From Anolis sagrei (Eukaryota > Chordata > Lepidosauria > Squamata > Anolidae), in contig NC_090022.1 of assembly GCF_037176765.1 (NCBI RefSeq), positions 181,342,117-181,406,116 on the forward strand: DNA of 64,000 nucleotides. Direction: 5' to 3'. Under the pieces are notes generated by a model. The model ran no database searches. It saw only the letters and a program-made list of their open reading frames with translations, and was not told the DNA's origin. This document shows, piece after piece, positions 39,301 through 46,741 of the stretch. The position numbers and the translations under genes were made by a program. Position 1 is the first letter of the stretch, and each line of letters opens with the position of its first letter.

Positions 39301-39640
39301 TATATACAGTATACAATTCAAAAAAGTCATTTGTTCATATGCAATCTTATTTGGAAGATTATAAAATGCCATTACACCCATATATAGAAATATCAAGTAT
39401 TTTCAATGGGTTGATACTCTCTGTGTGTGAGCTCTCTCTCTCTCTACCATATAAGCTCTTACTGACAGAATGTTCTCTGTGTCTCGTTCTATGATTGGCT
39501 ATGAACGGAACCATTCACAAACTTTGAGAATTAGCTGTTTTACCTGAATGTGTAATTTGTTTTAAATAGAACGCGGGATGATTGCAACCTTCTTCAAAAC
39601 AGACATAGCAGACCTGCCGCCTTGTGAGAACGTTAACTGA
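21544..39640 (+). CDS. APOH: Apolipoprotein H (beta-2-glycoprotein I), unit A, complete five-sushi gene
   Basis: Secreted plasma glycoprotein that binds anionic phospholipid; in other vertebrates it is made in liver. Coding exons, all with AG/GT borders: 21544-21607, 27043-27219, 29807-29903, 31218-31294, 33791-33979, 35987-36166, 37361-37558, 39570-39640. They total 1053 nt, 350 residues plus TGA, in frame throughout; human APOH has 345. Layout: signal peptide 1-21, CCP1 22-80, CCP2 81-138 (split over two exons), CCP3 139-201, CCP4 202-261, CCP5 262-327, tail 328-350 ending near PPC. CCP1-4 each have four cysteines and CCP5 six (22 in all). Sequons N162, N183 and N193 fall where human APOH is glycosylated. 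Odd: the membrane loop reads IATFFK where human has LAFWK, so the key Trp is Phe, and the basic CCP5 loop is CKNKEQGC (human CKNKEKKC). Introns are crowded with transposons. Identity is sure; activity is inferred. Confidence 0.95.
21650..21850 (-). repeat. Penelope-like terminal fragment with hammerhead-like core
   Basis: One-armed relative of the foldback at 11657. On the minus strand 21700-21740 reads CUGAGGA, stem GCCUGC/GCAGGC (fully paired), GAAAC, GUC, AGG. It lies in intron 1 of APOH-A, 43 bases past the donor. Confidence 0.6.
22066..22275 (-). mobile_element. 5S-rRNA-derived SINE
   Basis: On the minus strand ggaagctaggttgg, ggatgggagatcac and taccaggcactgcagg align with the 3' half of 5S rRNA. 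The rest is a SINE body (gtgactccatgaatttcata). A diverged fragment is at 32590-32735. Confidence 0.75.
22281..22611. mobile_element. hAT (Charlie-like) non-autonomous element
   Basis: Same family as 15854-16236, inverted. Duplication ctttactc / ctttagtc. Intron 1 of APOH-A. Confidence 0.87.
22706..23584 (+). mobile_element. Young Jockey/I-like LINE, 5'-truncated, in APOH-A intron 1
   Basis: Nearly identical by eye to 8304-9227. Perfect 12-bp duplication attactagtgag at 22694-22705 and 23585-23596. A Trp codon three residues before the usual C-terminus region is TAG at 23441. Sense orientation to the host gene. Confidence 0.9.
23953..24496 (+). mobile_element. mariner-type DNA transposon, internally deleted
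   Basis: Inverted ends carry the same 22 bp, cagcagcataacttcc plus six T, at 23958-23979 and (inverted) 24470-24491. Inside, one frame gives a transposase C-terminus with the third catalytic Asp block: LPPSPDLAPCDFFLWGFLKS. At about 540 bp it is far shorter than a full 1.3-kb mariner. It is the only copy seen in the window. Confidence 0.85.
24543..24900 (+). mobile_element. L2-type LINE fragment
   Basis: GKLQLVQNTATGLVTG, ITPILKSLHWLPASFQAKYK, GLCPSYLQDRL, FSSVTPRLWSNLPEEF: L2 ORF2 C-terminus of a different subfamily from 12337. Confidence 0.85.
25077..25537. mobile_element. hAT-type element with G/C runs
   Basis: Ends cagggccgtagcc / ggctacaggcctg; duplication actgtatt / actgtact. Long relative of 6485-6768. 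Confidence 0.82.
26229..26810 (+). mobile_element. CR1 LINE 3' end, young copy
   Basis: Open frame [20 protein letters not shown] through [19 protein letters not shown] (ORF2 C-terminus). Ends with the CR1 terminal octamer type (gattctatgatt). Intron 1 of APOH-A. Confidence 0.9.
27043..27219 (+). CDS. APOH: APOH-A exon 2: sushi domain CCP1
   Basis: Residues 22-80, cysteines at 23, 51, 66 and 79, with GEEITYNCQPGY and RKYICPLTGRWP closely matching human CCP1. Phase 1 on both sides, so it can be lost without a frameshift; no counterpart exists in unit C. Confidence 0.95.
27601..28623 (-). mobile_element. Helitron (non-autonomous)
   Basis: The minus strand begins TCTATATA (right edge) and ends in the hairpin gccacagcaatgcgtggc plus CTAG (left edge), between A and T, as Helitrons do, with no duplication. 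The interior has tandem-like units (gtaggtgaactataaatccc). A MITE is inserted at 28186-28320. Intron 2 of APOH-A. Confidence 0.78.
28186..28320. mobile_element. Palindromic hAT MITE nested in the Helitron
   Basis: Ends cagtggttctc / gagaaccactg, exact duplication ctctagat (28178-28185, 28321-28328). The uninterrupted target can be read in other copies of the Helitron unit. Confidence 0.9.
28790..29012 (-). mobile_element. BovB LINE 3' end
   Basis: The minus strand encodes GKVEGKRKRGRPRARWMDGI and LVHEVTKSRRRL and ends in the BovB terminus gttcattcgttcagtcgtct. Confidence 0.9.
29040..29325 (-). mobile_element. tRNA-derived SINE
   Basis: Minus-strand copy of the 14589 family with a (GT)n at its A-rich tail (29051-29078). 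Confidence 0.78.
29807..29903 (+). CDS. APOH: APOH-A exon 3: first half of CCP2
   Basis: Residues 81-112 ([17 protein letters not shown], then DYSC) following the acceptor tattcaaacag. Ends inside a glycine codon (phase 2) at GTGAGT. The split of CCP2 over two exons is the arrangement I recall for mammalian APOH. Confidence 0.93.
29905..30660. other. APOH-A intron, mostly unique
   Basis: No exon-like sequence. 30540-30620 is an L2-like 3' tail (gccgccctgaatccttctgc, (aata)n). Confidence 0.5.
30672..30965. mobile_element. MITE interrupted by a CR1 3' fragment
   Basis: Ends ggtgcatgtccactgta / ctacggtgtagatgcacc form an inverted pair. Positions 30744-30825 are a CR1 tail ending in repeated attctatg. 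Relatives at 40597-40757 and 47810-47900. Confidence 0.65.
31218..31294 (+). CDS. APOH: APOH-A exon 4: second half of CCP2
   Basis: Residues 113-138: GYILQGQKNSQC and NGQW-type sushi end ([11 protein letters not shown]). Acceptor ttctcag, donor GTATGT, leaving phase 1. Confidence 0.93.
31300..32590. other. APOH-A intron, no recognised element
   Basis: AT-rich, short frames only. Confidence 0.45.
32741..33620. mobile_element. hAT element with CAGGGGCGGC ends and GC-rich interior
   Basis: Ends caggggcggctcg / ctgcctctg with exact duplication gtgattga (32733-32740, 33621-33628). The interior has an imperfect inverted repeat, 33101-33199 against 33282-33393, with (GA)n and (CT)n at the facing edges. 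It lies in the APOH-A intron between CCP2 and CCP3. The frame that seems open across it is antisense repeat sequence. Confidence 0.88.
33791..33979 (+). CDS. APOH: APOH-A exon 5: CCP3
   Basis: Residues 139-201, starting PVICPPPPVSEF. Three N-glycosylation sequons (NIS, NET, NWS) sit at 162, 183 and 193. Four cysteines. Both flanks phase 1. Confidence 0.94.
34361..34722. mobile_element. Long palindromic hAT MITE
   Basis: Ends cagagtttctcaaact / gagaaacactg; duplication ctttagat / gtttagat; an (AT)n at 34518-34541 sits in the loop. Confidence 0.75.
34745..35470 (+). repeat. Unclassified repeat-like segment with AATAAA
   Basis: A frame of 121 codons starts at 34759 but matches nothing I know. 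The 3' part has aataaagttttgtagtttg followed by ggactctggtgtggtg, which resembles a retroelement end. Intron of APOH-A; not a host exon. Confidence 0.3.
35987..36166 (+). CDS. APOH: APOH-A exon 6: CCP4
   Basis: Residues 202-261: [40 protein letters not shown]. The human sequon at the last Trp (GNWS) is GQWS here, so that glycan site is absent. Confidence 0.94.
36359..36493. mobile_element. Palindromic hAT MITE
   Basis: Same family as 9904; duplication gcttaaga / gcttaagc. Intron between CCP4 and CCP5 of unit A. Confidence 0.85.
36500..37355. other. APOH-A intron, no recognised element
   Basis: AT-rich; only the pyrimidine tract and acceptor of the CCP5 exon at its right end. Confidence 0.5.
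37361..37558 (+). CDS. APOH: APOH-A exon 7: CCP5 core
   Basis: Residues 262-327: [48 protein letters not shown]. This is the aberrant phospholipid-binding sushi domain with extra cysteines. The lysine-rich loop has lost charge relative to human. Confidence 0.95.
37913..38632. mobile_element. SPIN/URR1-like hAT element
   Basis: Ends cagcatttctcagcc / gagaaatactg; duplication cactagac / cacttgac. The right subterminal region (catcctgcatatcagata, ttatggttgggggtcac) is what I recall for the SPIN/URR1 group. The interior is the gtaggtgaactataaat module. Confidence 0.8.
38776..39072. mobile_element. hAT element with CAGGGGCGGC ends
   Basis: Ends caggggcggctc / gggccgcctctg; exact duplication agtgcatc (38768-38775, 39073-39080). 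Confidence 0.9.
39570..39640 (+). CDS. APOH: APOH-A exon 8: C-terminal tail and stop
   Basis: Residues 328-350, ERGMIATFFKTDIADLPPC followed by ENVN and TGA at 39638. It matches human SLAFWKTDASDVKPC, with Trp replaced by Phe. KTD, the site plasmin cuts in human, is kept. Acceptor is tttaaatag. Confidence 0.92.
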
Positions 39641-40190
39641 ACAGTCTATCTTCAGATGTTGCTAAAGGAAGAAATACTGTATATGACTGGAGCATCCAAG
39701 TTTCTCCTCGACTGAAGCTACCAGCAGTGCAAGAACATCATAGTCATCCTCTCCTAAACAAGTTTTTAGAAGTAACAATGCCATATTTGCATAAAAGCAA
39801 CATAATATTTTGATAGCTTTTTTCTCATGTTACATTTTAGTATCCATGTGCTTAGTTTTCCTAGAGTATGTAAGGGGTTAATATATAGTCAAAAATATAG
39901 AAAGATAGCTGTGTTAGCAATAGGACATTTGATATGATCATAGCGTTACTTTTTCATACTTGTTTATGCAAATTACACATTTTAAGTAACCTCACCATAT
40001 TCTACTATTGTGTAGTCAATTATTTTCCTGCAGAACTGTGGCAATACTTACAGCCATCGGACTTAACATCAGCAATAGCAGAGACTTTGAAGGAGAATCC
40101 AGAAGAGTGGAGGACTCACTGCAGAGTTTCTATGCAATTAGGCAAAGAGAAGACAATAGCTATTTTGTAGGAAAGTATATCAAATAAAGT
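39641..40190 (+). other. APOH-A 3' untranslated region and flank
   Basis: Partly alignable with sequence after the unit C stop (cttttagaagtaa in both). The nearest AATAAA is at 40183; I cannot fix the end of the transcript. A short frame near 40030-40170 behind an acceptor-like cctgcag has no recognisable domain. Confidence 0.4.
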
Positions 40191-40303
40191 ACACCATTTT
40201 TATTTTATGATAATTGTTCATTAATTAGACCAGCCATGTCACATGAAACATAGCGGCTGTGGAGAATTTGTAAGTAAGCCTATAAGGATGCATCTGTACT
40301 AGC

Positions 40304-40455
40304 CAGGCCCATAACCAGGATTTTGATTCGGGGGGCGGGGGGGGTCAGGATCTACCCTAGCAAACCTTTTGTATCATTATCCCAGTACCAGTAAGGCCTT
40401 CTTGTGGACCACCCTGAGAATTTGGGGGGGGGGGGGGGCTGAAGCTACGGGCCTG
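40304..40455. mobile_element. hAT-type element with G/C runs, short
   Basis: Ends caggcccataacc / gctacgggcctg; exact duplication gtactagc. Confidence 0.87.
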
Positions 40456-40462
40456 GTACTAG

Positions 40463-40760
40463 CTATGGGCAAACCAGCCCTTCAGGTGTTTTGGATATCA
40501 ACTCCCACAATTTCTAATGGCTGGTAAGTTGGTTGGGATTTCTGGGAGTTGAAGTTCAAAACTCCTGGAGGGCCAAAGTTTTCCCATGCCTGATCTACAC
40601 TGTAGAATTGATTCAGCATGACAACACTTTAACTGCCATGGCTCAGTGTTATGGAATCCTAGGAGTAGTAGTTTACAGAGTATTTGGACTCCTCTCCCAA
40701 GTAGTGCACTTGCAGTTATAGTGGAATCAAAGTCATATGAAGTGTCGTGTGTGCCAATCC
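40463..40760. repeat. Two adjoining MITE remnants
   Basis: 40463-40596 resembles the gggca...tgccc palindromic type also at 26827. 40597-40757 resembles the 30672 element (ctacactgtagaatt, cactttaactgccatgg). Confidence 0.5.
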
Positions 40761-40999
40761 AAAAACACTGAAACAATTAATGCATGCTTTGAGGTGGGGG
40801 TACTTATTGATTCTTCATGAAAGATTTAACCATAAAGAGATACGAGGTTTTTCAACCAAAGGGAAAAAGAAGGAATAGCTCCAACACTGAATTACTACAA
40901 TGCAGCTGAACAACTGACACTACAGTGTGACACATCAGAAGAAAGCCTTGGAGCAGTTTTAATGCAAAGCCAGCAGTGTAGTACAGCAATTACTGAAGT

Positions 41000-41249
41000 C
41001 AGGAATGTAGCCGGGGGGGGGGGGGGCTCCCCGAAATTCTCATGGTGGTCTTACTGGTACATTATTAAAACTGTTATGTTTATTCATATCATGATCTGAT
41101 CACCATGCTCCATATATCACATATGCATGGGGGTATTGGGGTAACGATACAAAAGGTTTGCTAGGCTAGACCCTCTTTCACTCAGACTCAGCCCCCCCCC
41201 CCCCATCAAACTCAGCTCCCCCCAAAACAAAATCCTGTCTACGGGCCTG
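41000..41249. mobile_element. hAT-type element with G/C runs, nested in the gypsy fossil
   Basis: Ends caggaatgtagcc / tctacgggcctg; exact duplication actgaagt (40992-40999, 41250-41257). Confidence 0.88.
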
Positions 41250-42136
41250 ACTGAAGTGAAGATTAGGTATGCAGCCAAAGCAGATTTCTACAGTAGAGTT
41301 TGGAGTATAGCTGTTTCATCAATTTGTCTTGGACATAGAAAAGAGGTGTACACTATATGCGGGCAAAAATGAGCTCCCCTATCATCCACCCAGGCTTGGG
41401 GAAATTGCTCAATGAAAGTCCATCAGGTCTCTCCAGGTGTGTTTCCTGCTCCCATTGATAAAATCGGGGCTATCTTTGAGGAAGATCTCACGCCCATGCC
41501 CCAAGCCATCTTTACCTGTTGTAATAGTCGTCATCCCCAAGTATCCATTTTGTACATTGGACTAACTATTGTGTTCATCAGAGCCAGACTATAAAGCTCA
41601 TCATGGACTCATCACCTGGTATCACACTGCACTCCTTTCGAATTCTGCCTCTCTTGGAGGTGGAACATTAAACAGATTGACTTCAAATGCTCAAATGACA
41701 GTTTATTGAATTTCCCACTACCATGAAGAGCCAACTAGTGATCACATCCAAAGGAGACCTGGGCCGCTGAGGATGCATATCCTTGCCAGACATTTGTTCA
41801 GTTGAACAGGAGCTGGCATGGGTTTCTTGAATAGCTGTCAAATGAAATAAAAATGCTCTGTATTTACAGTTGTGATATGTCAGTACTGTGGAGTGCTTTC
41901 TCCACTGGCATCCCCCTTGGACACTGAGAAAAAACTCTGGCTTTGCCTTCTATCTGTCTGTGTCTGATTTGGCCTTCTGGGTCAGCTAGACATGCAGGGC
42001 TTCTGAACTCACAGTTCTTATGAAAGCTGAAATCACTCAACACAGAGGTGACAATGTGCATCTTTCTCTGGAGGGCTGTGATCTCTACTTGGACTCACTG
42101 ATCCAACAGTTACAGCAAGGGATATGGGGTTCATGG

Positions 42137-42173
42137 GGGGTCAATCTATCTTCTCCCAAGATAGATTGACCCC
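42137..42173. repeat. Perfect 16-bp stem, 5-base loop hairpin
   Basis: ggggtcaatctatctt, loop ctccc, then its exact complement. No element ends recognised around it. Confidence 0.85.
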
Positions 42174-42819
42174 TTCCTGTGGCATATATGGAAGGGAGAA
42201 GAGAACACCAGACATGTGTTAACTTCTGGGGAGGGGAATTCATGGGTTGATTTGATGTAAAGAAAAGCAAGAAGATCCTGTAGCCACAATAAATGCAGGT
42301 GAGCTCACCTCCTGTGAATCTGTAGGTCACATCCCATAAATGATTTATGTGGCAAGTCTTGCCAGGTATATAGCACACCTCTGTGACTTGATATCTTGTG
42401 TAAACCTTTTCTGGTCTGGAAAACATTAGGTCTTTTCTCCTCTGAGATTTACTTTGCCAACAAATGGTCAACTTCAAGAAGAATTTTAGTTATGAATGTA
42501 GCTGATTGGTGACTATTGTATTTTCATTAAAGTTATGGCCGCATATTTAATTTGTAACATGGTGTACAGACTCTGTCTTGATGTAACAAAAAGAAGGTGT
42601 GCACAGAGAGAAAAAGAGTTGCTAGCAGTAGTGTTTGGAGTACATCGGTTCCATTAATTCATCCTTGGTTACATAACAGAAATACAACCATTAGAGATTA
42701 TAATGAAGGATCCCTTCCCAAGTTCTCCCAGGAGAGTAAAGCGAATGCTGCTAAGACTACAGACCTAAGCCATGAACATAAAATACTGCCCAGGATATTC
42801 CCTCCTCCCTAAGCAGGGC

Positions 42820-43550
42820 ACACTTTTCATTATTTTATTTTTATTAAAAGTTTTTAAATGAAAGTCAAAACTACAAATATATGCTAGAGCTCTCTCAAGG
42901 TTTTGCCTCCTCAGATCAGAAGCACTGAACCATTCAGGAGGTATCTTTGAGACTATTAAAATGTAAGTTGTGAAATTACGCAGACTAACCTGAGAGCACA
43001 TTCCATTAAAAGGCAGTAAAACATATGCCTGAGGAGACATCTCTATGGATTCCAGGGTTGTAGTTTGGTGAGGAACCAGAGAAGACTAAAAACTTTGTAA
43101 AACTATGTCTCTCGTGATTCCATTTAATTGAGCTACCCTAATCAAAGTGGTGTTGAACTGCATTGATTCTACTGATTTTTAAGTCAAGTTTAGGTTAGTT
43201 CACCATTTTGTGTACTATTTTATTATTTGTGTGTTTCACTGCCACATGGACTCCGGCAGAATTTGTTTCAGTATAAATCTGTCCCTGATCATGTCTATTT
43301 TGCATATTCATTTATTTAAAGTAGTGTTGCAAAATATTTATAGTGTTTTTCCCATGTAATTATTTAGAATGAGTAATAATGTTGAATTTGGTGGGCTTAT
43401 GACAAGTTAAGTCTGTATTGGAGAAAGACTGGAAGGTTACTAGGAAAGTTTCAATGAATTTAAGTAATAATTGCGAATAAGATTTTAAAAACCATATTCA
43501 ATTAGATTTTGAATCAATGTTAAGGTAGATAAACAATGTTAAGGTAAGTT
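42820..43550. other. No gene recognised
   Basis: AT-rich intergenic sequence between units A and B. Confidence 0.5.
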
Positions 43551-43552
43551 AA

Positions 43553-44010
43553 ACCCTTGTGCTGCTGTACTGCTGACCTGAAGGTTGATTGTTCAAATCC
43601 GCAGGACAGGATGACCTCCCTCTGTCAGCCCCAGCTCCTGCCACCTTAGCAGTTCAAAAGCATGCAAAATGTGAGTGGATAAAGAGGTACCACTTCGGCG
43701 GAAAAAGGCAAAAGAGATGCTCCAAGCAGTCTTGCTGGCAACACAACAGAAAGGTGACACAACAGAAAGCTGACAATTGTCAATTTAGCTTGAAAATGGA
43801 GAAGAACACTTCTCCCAGAGCCAGAGATGAGCACTAGCTCCAAAAGCCAGAAATGAAAGGAGAAGCCTTTGCCTTGTCTGTGTTTGTGTGTCTCATTGTA
43901 TGCTATTGCAAGGCATTGAATGTTTGCCTATGTCTGCTGTAAATGCTGTAATCTGCTCTGAGTCTCCTAGGGGAGAAGGGCAGAATATAAATAAAGTGTG
44001 TTGTTGTTGC
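43553..44010 (+). mobile_element. Long tRNA-derived SINE with LINE-like tail
   Basis: Forward copy: tRNA-like head (gctgacctgaaggttg, gttcaaatcc), body, end ctgagtctcctaggggag and gaatataaataaa. Confidence 0.75.
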
Positions 44011-44284
44011 TGACAACTTCAAATTTAGTTAAAGTTCTAAAATCAAATTGTTTCTTCTTGTCTTGGGAATTTCAAACACAACTTGACTGATTTTAGCCCC
44101 AAGGGCTAAGGACTGTGAGCTTGAGCTTCCTCCAGTTTTGACATTTCCAAAGAAATGAAATGAGATGTTGATTTGGAAAGATGAGACAATACTCCCTATT
44201 ATTATTGTGAATCACTCACCACCCACTGCATCAGTTTCCTCCAATCAGCTCCGCTGATAAATACTATGTCATGAAGCAATTCGT

Positions 44285-44472
44285 TCAGAACAACTAGACC
44301 TTTGAACTACACTGTTTTCTGGATTCTTATGAGGATTGCACAGACTTTTGCCTGAAGGTTCAGTCTGTTTACTCAGCAGCATGGGGAATTTCTCTTTTCT
44401 GGCTGTGTGTACTACAAAACATAAATAAACAATGTGTGTTAATATTTATCCTTTCTGTCCTGTTAATTTTAG
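44285..44472 (+). promoter_or_regulatory. APOH-B promoter remnant, best-kept liver-factor-like sites
   Basis: AGACCTTTGAACT at 44296-44308 reads AGTTCAAAGGTCT on the minus strand, 11 of 13 to the HNF4 DR1 consensus. GTTAATATTTATC at 44438-44450 matches HNF1 at 10 of 12. It stands in front of a first exon that cannot start translation, and 2.2 kb before unit C. Confidence 0.5.
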
Positions 44473-44587
44473 GAGGCAACGTTCTGAGTTTAGGCTCATT
44501 TGACAGCTTGAAATCCAGCAGCAATACCACCATCCTTGCTCATCCTATGGACTGATGCTCTAACTTATACTGTACTCATAGCTTAAG
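44473..44587 (+). pseudogene. APOH: APOH unit B: decayed first exon
   Basis: This stretch aligns with the first exons of units A and C from the shared ttttag|ga border, through cagcagc, to a preserved GTAAGC donor. The start codon is gone (cagcagcAATACC where A and C have ATG) and the signal-peptide region no longer reads as a hydrophobic leader. No B copy of any sushi exon is present before unit C begins 2.1 kb downstream. The unit is a remnant of a third tandem copy. It could still act as a non-coding leader, because its donor and promoter look sound. Confidence 0.8.
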
Positions 44588-44943
44588 GTAAGCTAATCTA
44601 ATTATTTAGCATGAAAAGAGAACTGCATTATCTTAAGGAATGATACACCATAGGTTTTGTATTTAAAAAAGTTTTTTTTTTCATTTTTGTGGGAGATAAG
44701 ATTTTATTTTTCATTTCACTTTCCACCATTTGTTGGTTGACAAGGTCTTATGGAAAATGCAACCACGAGCTTTCATGTTTACTGCTGATACTGCAGTTGA
44801 TGGCCGTGTGAATGCCCTTAGTGGGTGATATTTTGTCTAATCTAAATGTTAGCACTGTTGTTTGTATTCAGAGTGTCATATTGGATTTCAATAGTATTGA
44901 ATCTTAATGAGAAAGATCCATATGCTCATTATTTTATGTAGTA

Positions 44944-45515
44944 CTAGCTGTCCCCTGCCACGCGTTGTTGTGGGCCACATGGGGGTTCTCTGTGGGAGAA
45001 TTGGCCCAATTCTATTGTTGGTGGTGTTCAGAATGCTCTGTGATTGTAGGTGAACTATAAATCCCTGCAACTACAACTCCCAAATGCCAAGATTCTATTT
45101 TTCCCAAACTCCACCAGTGTTCACATTTGGGCATATTGAGTATTTGTGTAGAGTTTGGTCCAGATCCATTATTGTTTGAGTCCACAGTGATCTCTGGATG
45201 TAGGTGAACTACAACTCCAAAACCAAAGGACATTGCCCACCAAACCCTTCCAGTATTTTCTGTTGGTCATGGGAGAACTGTGTGCCAAGTTTGGTTCAAT
45301 GCCATCGTTGGTGGGGTTCAGAATGTTCTTTGGTTGTAGGTGAATTATAAATCCCAGCAACTACAACTCCCAAATGACAAAATCATATTTTTTTTGAATG
45401 AGGGACATACATTGGGTTGTTAGGTGTCTTGTGTCCAAATTTGGTATCAATTTATCCAGTGGTTTTTGAGTTCTGTTAATCCCACAAACGAACATTAAAT
45501 TTTTATTTATATAGA
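44944..45515 (-). mobile_element. Helitron (non-autonomous), 572 bp
   Basis: Minus strand: TCTATATAAATAAAAA start at the right, hairpin near gcgtggcaggggacag and CTAG end at the left, inserted between A and T. Short form of 27601-28623. Confidence 0.82.
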
Positions 45516-45580
45516 TTTAATATTGTTGCACTTTTATGTCATATTTCTTTATCTGTATGCGAATGGCCTATGGTCTAAGC

Positions 45581-46281
45581 CAGTGGTTCTGAACCTTCCT
45601 AATGCCACGACCCCTTAAAACAGTTCCCCATGTTGTGGTGACCCCCAAAAATAAAATGATTTTCATTGCTACATATAACTGTAATTTTGCTCCTGTTATG
45701 AATCATAATGTAAATATCTGATATACAGGATGTATTTTAATTCACTGGACCAAATTTGGCATAAATACTTGATACGTCCAAATTTGAATACTGATGGGAT
45801 CAGGGGGATTGATTTTGTCATTTGGGAGTTGTAGTTGCTGGGATTTATAGTTAACCTACAATCAAAAAGCATTCTGAACTCCACCAATGATGGAATTGAA
45901 CCAAACTTGGCACACAGAACTCCCATGACCAACAGCAAATACTGGAAGGGTTTGGTGGGCACTGACTTTGAGTTTTGGAGTTGTAGTTCACCTACATGCA
46001 GAAAACACTGTGGACTCAAACAATGATGGATCTGGCCCCAACTTGGCACAAATAATATGCCCAAATGTGAACACTGGTGGAGTTTGGGGAAAATAGACCT
46101 TGACATTTGGACGTTGTAGTTGCTGGGATTTATAGTTCACCTACAATCAAAGAGCATTCTGAAACCCATCAATGATAAAACTGGGCCAAACTTCCCTCAC
46201 AGAACCCTCATGACCAACATAGTTTTCTGACGGTCTTTGGCAACCCCTCTGACACCCCACCCCCAGGGTTGAGAAACACTG
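45581..46281. mobile_element. SPIN/URR1-like hAT element
   Basis: Ends cagtggttctgaacc / gagaaacactg, duplication gtctaagc / atctatgc (6 of 8). Opposite orientation to 37913. It lies between the B exon and the C promoter. Confidence 0.8.
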
Positions 46282-46439
46282 ATCTATGCATTAATAAACA
46301 ACTACAACAGCAGTTAAGATATCTTTCCTGAGACAACAATGCTTAACAGGCATAGCTCTCCAAAATGGCAAGATCTGCGATGGACTTTTTAGATATGAAG
46401 AAATAGTACACTGTATTGTGAATGTGAACACCTGTAATT

Positions 46440-46677
46440 CAAACTATCATTTTTCAACCAAACCTTTGAAATCACCCATTATCTGGATTTTGCCTAACTC
46501 ACTGTTCAAGGTAATACTCAACAGTATTACTAGGAATTGCCTCCTCCCCAATTTGTATGCAATAAATAAATAAATACATAAACCATGTCAGGAAATTTTT
46601 ATCTATTTCTGTTCTTTTTTTTAAGGAACCAAAGTACTGTGTTTGAACTCATTTTATCAGCTTGCTATTCAGCAGTC
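46440..46677 (+). promoter_or_regulatory. APOH-C proximal upstream region
   Basis: Aligns with the A and B promoters, for example cctttgaaatc at 46463 and ttatctggatttt. The GTTAAT half-site present in A and B is not kept here (gtcaggaaattttt), and the HNF4-like site is weaker. Unit C may rely on other sequence, perhaps the B promoter. Confidence 0.45.
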
Positions 46678-46741
46678 ATGTCTCCAGTCCTTCTCATCGT
46701 AGGGACCGTTGCTCTTGTGCATAGTGTCTTTGCAGCACAGG
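46678..46741 (+). CDS. APOH-C exon 1: signal peptide
   Basis: ATG plus 20 codons of hydrophobic leader; phase-1 end at GTAAGC. Same length (64 nt) as exon 1 of unit A. Confidence 0.87.

Larger units (their letters stand above)
40840..42815 (+). mobile_element. Ty3/gypsy LTR-retrotransposon fossil, pol region
   Basis: Two short blocks recall the RNase H region of Ty3/gypsy pol, near 40870-40985 and 42600-42800. The element is broken in many places and interrupted by the hAT at 41000-41249; the middle is not recognisable. LTRs not found. Old, by its decay. Confidence 0.6.

Noticed and set aside
40030-40170. Possible extra exon after APOH-A (acceptor-like cctgcag, frame to 40168)
   Set aside because: Unit A already ends correctly at 39640, and unit C has no counterpart. 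It may be repeat debris.
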